Source: Conidiobolus incongruus B7586 (Eukaryota > Entomophthoromycota > Entomophthoromycetes > Entomophthorales > Conidiobolaceae). From it: 28,244 nucleotides of DNA. Made by a program: the position numbers and the translations under genes. Shown here piece by piece: positions 22,611-28,244 of this stretch; positions within the stretch are counted from its first letter, which is position 1, and every line of letters begins with the position of its first letter. Location: NCBI GenBank assembly GCA_000697335.1, contig JNEM01011800.1:1-28244 (forward strand), in the 5' to 3' direction. Under the pieces are notes generated by a model. It was given only the letters and a program-made list of their open reading frames with translations, ran no database searches and was not told the DNA's origin.

Positions 22611-23587
22611 TTAATGACCAAAATACTTAGAAATAATTAATACTAAAATTAAAATTAAAATTAAAATGAAGATTATTGTATTTAAGCCTAAATAAAAGGT
22701 TAATATCTTATCTCATACATTGTTATTTTGATAAATTACGATTTTCACTGATTTTCTTTCTAATATTATTTAATCTCCTTTGTGCCGTGTTTAATCTTAA
22801 TTCAGTATCGTTTAATTCTAAATCCGTCTCCTCTAATAATTCAATATGCGTATCTAATTCCCCTCCAATATTCAGTCCCAACTCTCGTTGTCGACTAATA
22901 CTCTCACTCAATAGATCCAGATTTCTATCTTGTTCTAAAAATATCATAATATAAGTGTTATAATTTAAGAGTATAAAATTTTAAATACCTTCTAAAGTTT
23001 GTTGCTGATAAGTTAAGATTTGTTCATTATCGAAACTTGCAAATTGATCATCATGAGTTAATTCTTCATTATTATCAATACTAATATCATCGGGATGTTT
23101 CTTTTGAGTTTTGAATAATTCAGTTCTAAATTGAAAATTGAAAATTGAATTGAGATTATAATAACAATAATTAGAATTCAAAAGGTTGTTACCTGGCTTC
23201 CATTTCGGTTAAGTTAGTATTATGACTAATGTTATTTGAATCTGTACTGTTTAAACTATTCTCTAACCCTCTAATTTTTTTACTCCAGTTGACAAATTCG
23301 TTCTCAATATGGTTTACAGTTTCGTCACTAAAAACTCATCAATATTATTTCCAAAATTATTTTAATCTATATTACTTATCCAATTTAGTCTCAATATTTT
23401 GTAAATATAACTCCAAATTCGTATTCAACTTTTTCAAATTGTCAATATTGTTAGCTAATTTGGTATCCCAATTCTTAGAACTGATACCTAAAGCTTCACA
23501 ACGCTTCTTCTCCCTCAAAAAGTTTTCACTTTGAAGGTATGTACTCTTCAATTGATTTAGAATTTCGTCAGGGTTATTAGAATTCAT
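22611..23587 (-). CDS. Syntaxin-8-like Qc-SNARE (Syn8/Fsv1 group), five exons
   Basis: Spliced minus-strand gene of 251 aa. Exons: 23376-23587, 23193-23327, 22989-23125, 22740-22934 and 22611-22687. Introns are 48, 67, 54 and 52 nt, GTA...TAG. An N-terminal helical region (residues 1-95) is followed by a polar linker. A SNARE motif at about 160-222 reads EEQDRNLDLLSESISRQREL then IGGELDTHIELLEETD, close to syntaxin 8. A C-terminal membrane anchor lies at about 230-246 (IIFILILILILVLIIS) with a five-residue tail. This is a tail-anchored endosomal/late-Golgi fusion protein by family. The residue at the zero layer is His191 where Qc-SNAREs have Gln. Tlg1/syntaxin-6 is the alternative; the EQD..LD.LS..ISRQ block and N-terminus favour syntaxin 8. 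Confidence 0.87.
22644..22667. repeat. Hexanucleotide repeat (TAAAAT)x4 inside the SNARE anchor exon
   Basis: Four perfect copies. On the minus strand each reads ATTTTA in frame and codes Ile-Leu, so the repeat forms eight residues of the transmembrane segment. Confidence 0.92.
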
Positions 23588-25740
23588 GTTATATTATTAG
23601 TGTAGTATTAGTATAATTTTGTTATTAATAATATTAAATTTTTTTTTAATATTATAAAAAAATTTTTTTAAATGGGAGAAGAGAAAATAGTATAAAAGTA
23701 AAAAAATAAAATAAAGAAATTAAAATCAATATTTTTTTTATTAGTTTAATAATTTGTAAAATTAAATGGTTAAAAATAATTGGTTAAATTTTAAATTTTA
23801 GATTATTCACAGTCCACACAACATTTGAAGGTTGAATATATATCTTATTATTAATATAAAGTATATTGGGTTAATAGCTTTTTAATATAGCTGTGATTGA
23901 TATTAATAGTATATGGATTCTAATATTTATTCAATATAAATCATTAGTTTGACAATTTCATTTACTTTTTTGGGAAATAAACTTAATAAAGCATTTATCT
24001 AATGCAATATATTGAGATTGATGCATTGAATTTGAAATTTTTAATACTTATATATTATGTTGATTATGGAATAAATTCAACTTTAATTTTTAATTTTTCC
24101 CCTTCAACAAAGTAAATAAAAGATTAATAACTTTAATTATTAAATTTATTAATTATGTTTAATTTTTTTATTGAAATATTACTAATTAATTATTAAAATT
24201 ATAATTTAAATTTATTGATTCAATATAATTCTTAAACAATTATTAAATTGTAAATAATTTCAATTTTGGACCATTTTTTTTCGAATTTGATCAATTCTCA
24301 TAATAATGCTAAAATAGTAAAATAACAAAATATTATTGTTTTAGTTGAGAAACAAATGTTTATTGGATTGAAGAAAAAATAATTAATGCACAATATTGTA
24401 ATTATTCTTAATTTTAAATTTATTCAATTGGTTCATTATTTAAGTCCTTGATATTTGTTAAAGGATTTTAATCATCAGCATATAAATAATCTGAATTGTT
24501 AATACTAATAATCAAGTGTCAAACAAATGACCATTCCAAATGCATAATTTGATTCCTCCTTCAATTTTATCGAAACACTGATTCAAACAATAACTTGGTA
24601 AAAATTGAACATATTCCTTTAAATATTGAATATGAAAAATTCCATTCAATATAAGTCATATGCCAATATAAAACATATTATATTAATAAATATTATTTTT
24701 TTTACTCTTCTCAATAATTTATTAAAATTAATTAACGAAAATTTCGCATTATATTATGTTTGAAATGACATGTCAATCTTTTTAACTATTTTTTGCCATT
24801 AAAATTGTCAAGTGTTAAAGGAAATGATTTTATTATTCATTCAGAAATTTAATGGATACTGATTATATTTACATTAATATATTTCTATTGTTTTTCCTGA
24901 TGTTATAAATGAAAGTATAATTAAGGGTCATATTAATGAATTCTAATGTTGATTCGAAAATATTGGAATAAAATTTATCAGAAGAATTTTTTATTATGCA
25001 TGAATAATATCAATACAGTATATCAGTTGCAAATATATGAGTTGGTGAGAAATCAAAAATCAATTATGTAATTTGAATAGAGTTTTCAGTTATTTTTATT
25101 ATACCAGTACAAAATTAACTAATATCTGAATTATATTAACTAAATTGTAGTAATATTGATTAACTCGATATATTAAATGGTAACTATTAATGATAGTAAA
25201 GTTGGATAATATGAGTCATTTCAATTTACAAATTAATTGAATATTCTTGATTGATACATTAAAAGATGTTTATATATATATATATATTTAGTAATATTAA
25301 TGACTAAATTGAATCAATGAAAGTAATCTTTATTTATATATAATTGTTTTGAATAAAAAATATCTATTAACTGTATTATGAATAAAACTTATGTACTGAT
25401 ATTTGGAAATTCAAAATATAATAATGGTAATATTTGAATAGTATAATTTTACTTTAGTACTTAATAAGGTTTAAATTTAATGATAATATCATTAATATGA
25501 TCTAAATATTATAAAAAAATCTATTAAAATTGATTAAACTCTAAATATATTTAAAATATTTCAATTAATATTATTATCATTCGTATTGAATTATATATAT
25601 ATTATTTTTAACAAATATAATAATCATATTTTATATATTATATTTTATATTTTATTAATATTAAAATTGATAAAAAGATTGTGAGAATCATATTATAATT
25701 TATATAAATTGGAATTATGACATTTTTAAATTTTATTATT
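23588..25740. other. AT-rich intergenic DNA
   Basis: The first few hundred bases upstream of 23587 should hold the SNARE gene promoter; poly(A)/poly(T) tracts lie at 23639-23670. No gene is supported. A (TA)8 run is at 25271-25286. Confidence 0.6.
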
Positions 25741-25980
25741 TTATTCATTTGAAAATATGTTAAATTCAATTTCCATTTCTTGTTTTGATGGCTTATTCTG
25801 AGTCCAATCAACATTCTTAAATTCAGTATCTTTGATAATTGTCTTGACATTATTCGATTTCTTATCACTGAAATTGAGGATTTGATTATCGCTAATATTA
25901 ATCAAAGGTTTGGTTAAAACCATTGTATTGAATAAAATGAATACACTGATAAAATATTTCATCATAATAACTAAAAACAA
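25741..25980 (-). CDS. Candidate small secreted protein, unknown family
   Basis: The frame codes 79 aa from 25980, or 75/74 aa if translation starts at the paired ATG ATG at 25963-25968. Either way the N-terminus is MMKYFISVFILFNTMVLTKP, a basic residue followed by a hydrophobic core, which reads as a secretion signal. The remaining 55 or so residues are polar (Asn, Lys, Asp, Ser), with no cysteine and no family I recognise. Base composition is richer in G and C than the flanks, and a TATAAATA box lies about 45-65 nt upstream on the same strand. Frames of this length arise by chance in AT-rich DNA, so the signal peptide and the TATA box are the main support. Confidence 0.4.
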   Translation of the reverse strand: MFLVIMMKYFISVFILFNTMVLTKPLINISDNQILNFSDKKSNNVKTIIKDTEFKNVDWTQNKPSKQEMEIEFNIFSNE

Positions 25981-28244
25981 TTGAGAAAACTATTAATGCA
26001 AGGTTTTTGCCATTTTTGCTGAGTATTTATATTCATTTTATTAAGTAGTATGTTTGAGGAGTAAGTAAGGTAAATATTAATGATGACTGAATTTAACATT
26101 TAGTTATAGTACCAATGCAATATTTTTCAGCTAAATCAATATAACACCCCATTGTATTATAACAATTGGTAAATTTTCAAAATCTCCAAATATTCTCTCC
26201 ACTTAATAATATGATTGTAAGCTTCTCTAAATATTAGTGTTAAATACTCCAATATAATTAGTTGGTGCATCTCGCTTTACAAGGATGTTCCAACTATTAT
26301 CATATCTACGCAATATCACTAAATTAACAAATATAGTTCTTCTTAATAATTGAAATTATAAAAAGGATTAATGGTATTCTTGGCAATATATTTAGCAATT
26401 ATAACGCTGAAATAATTTAAACATTAATAGAATTAGGAGTTGATTTTTATTGACGTTTGATATAATAGCCAGATTTCATATTCAATAAAGGTTGGCTTAG
26501 ATAATAGATTTGAGGATTGAAATAATGATAATATTTATTATTTCTGCTATATGATCAAAACATCAATTTGTGGATGTATATCAAAAACTATAAGCTCTTC
26601 AATTATATCTAATAATATATTTTAATGTAAATTTAATATTAATAAATATTTTGATTTGAATATAGATAAATATTTTTTTAAATTATAATTTATAATGATT
26701 TTAATAAGTATAAAATAAAATAACTTTTATATAATTAAATTCTTAATTCCTCTTGATTTATAGAATCTATTTTTAACCTTTTGAATATATTTTAATCCTG
26801 TTAAAATTCTTTTATTTGTTAAGTTTAATTTTATTATTTATTATTTAATTAATCATATTAACATTTTTTAATTGTTTTTTAAAATAAAATTCCTTTAATA
26901 GTTTAAAGACCGTCAAATATAAAGGTGTTCATATTTTGATATTATTGTGAGTATGGTAATAATGTTTGTTTCTGATTTAAAATCTTTCATATTGCTTATT
27001 TTATGAAGCTTAAAATGATTGTATATAACTACAATTTTTTTAATGCAGGAAAAATAAACACTATTTCATAATATTTTTTTTAAAAATATCTAGATATGAT
27101 CTTGTTCATAGTGATTCCTATTGGTAATTATAGTCTCAAAAAAATATTTTCAAAATTGATATTATTGATAATAGTGATTTGTTTTAAAAATTATTATAAT
27201 AAAATAAATATGTGAATGAAACATTAGATTTAATCTATTCTCTTAATTTTTGATAATAGTAATGGTATATGCGATCAATACCAGTTTATTTCAATATCAA
27301 TTCTATGTTTAAATATCTGATATTATTTCAATATATATTCAGAATTTAATTACCATATTTACTAATTGGCTTTTTCATTGAAAAAGCGATAATATGGATT
27401 ATAACTATTTGGATCTTTTTAATTATTAACCTATATTAATAATATAAATGAAAGATCTTTAGTTAATATGAAGTTTCTTAAGTATTTCCTTTGATATCAA
27501 TATGAGTTCTTTATATAAATTTTAGTTTGTAATATTTTCCAATAGTAATATACCTTCAAAAATTAGTTCTAGGCTTGGCTTTAATGAATGATTAACCTTG
27601 GCTAAATCTATAAATCCAATTATATATACCACTAAAAGAAGAAGGCTGTTTTGAATATTATTTTTATTATATCATAGTCAATTATGAAAACTAATTTATT
27701 CATAATTCAACAATTCAAACAGGAATATATTTTCAATGAAAGACAGTGATAGCTATTGATAAAATTAATATTTAATATTTTCAATTTATAACAAAGCACA
27801 AGCTTTGTATTTGAAAAGCTGAGACGGATAGCTTGCCTTGGTAATAAATCACACCATCTAAAAGTTTTTTAAACACTTTTATTCTCAATCAGATAAATAT
27901 TAATATATATATATACTTATAATAGTTAAAATTATTATTATTTTTAAATATGATAAAATCAATTAAAAATTATAGTCAATCTCTTGAATTCAAAACAATT
28001 ATAAATTATATTAATGTTTAAAACTTAAAAAATATTTTTATTATTATTATAATTCAATATTTTTCAAATAATTCTAAATACTTTAGTCATTAATTATTAG
28101 GTAATTAAATTTAAGAATTAAAATTTAAAATAATTTAATATTGGTTATTTTAAATTATATATTAATATTTAAAATTTTCAAAATTAGTAAGATAAATTAA
28201 TTGAAAAACAAGTATATTTTTTAATATATATATATATATATATA
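25981..28244. other. AT-rich intergenic DNA, right end of the window
   Basis: No firm gene. A possible tiny spliced frame at 26157-26303 and a pair of hairpins at 27791-27834 are described in the findings. The window ends in an (AT)n run from 28224. Confidence 0.55.
26024..26031 (-). promoter_or_regulatory. TATA box of the candidate secreted-protein gene
   Basis: TATAAATA on the minus strand, about 45 nt upstream of the first ATG and about 57 nt upstream of the ATG pair. Confidence 0.4.

Noticed and set aside
22676-23534. Plus-strand frames across the SNARE locus (22676-22954, 23229-23534)
   Set aside because: Hydrophobic antisense shadows of the coiled-coil SNARE exons.
25638-25868. 76-codon minus-strand frame overlapping the secreted candidate
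   Set aside because: Overlaps in another frame, lacks a signal peptide and is dominated by Ile, Leu and Asn from AT-rich spacer.
1-28244. CRISPR array, bacterial operon or prophage
   Set aside because: No spaced direct repeats, and spliced eukaryotic genes and a pol III tRNA gene show that the DNA is nuclear and fungal.

Overview
The window looks like nuclear DNA of an AT-rich fungus. Its spliced genes encode a Bem1/Scd2-type polarity scaffold (SH3-SH3-PX-PB1), an Hpm1/METTL18-type histidine methyltransferase, a MET7-type folylpolyglutamate synthase, a Yippee/MOH1-like zinc protein and a syntaxin-8-like Qc-SNARE. I assigned twelve introns. Eleven are 48-67 nt, all start GTA (eleven of them GTAA) and all end TAG. 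The lineage within fungi cannot be fixed from this window.

Layout. Positions 1 to about 8,400 are a graveyard of mobile elements: one truncated and two full-length Tc1-like DD34E transposons, pieces of a decayed Ty3/gypsy pol, a possible LTR-like insert, and one full-length mariner (DD34D). Copies differ almost only by C/T and G/A transitions, and tryptophan codons have become TAG or TAA. This is the mark of repeat-induced point mutation (RIP) or a similar cytosine-targeted process, and it ends sharply near 8.4 kb. From there to the right end, small gene islands sit in AT-rich spacers: the Yippee-like gene (9578-10251, -), HPM1-like and FPGS (13147-16053, both -), tRNA-Arg(ACG) (16647-16719, +), the BEM1-like gene (20674-22488, +) convergent with the syntaxin-8-like gene (22611-23587, -), and a candidate small secreted protein (25741-25980, -).

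The genes are ordinary eukaryotic housekeeping functions (polarity, endosomal fusion, folate metabolism, ribosomal-protein methylation) and do not form an operon or one pathway. The Yippee gene and the SNARE membrane anchor become visible only after splicing is worked out. The most unusual points are a histidine at the SNARE zero layer, a SNARE transmembrane exon built from a hexanucleotide repeat behind a frame-terminating intron, and the sharp RIP-like boundary.
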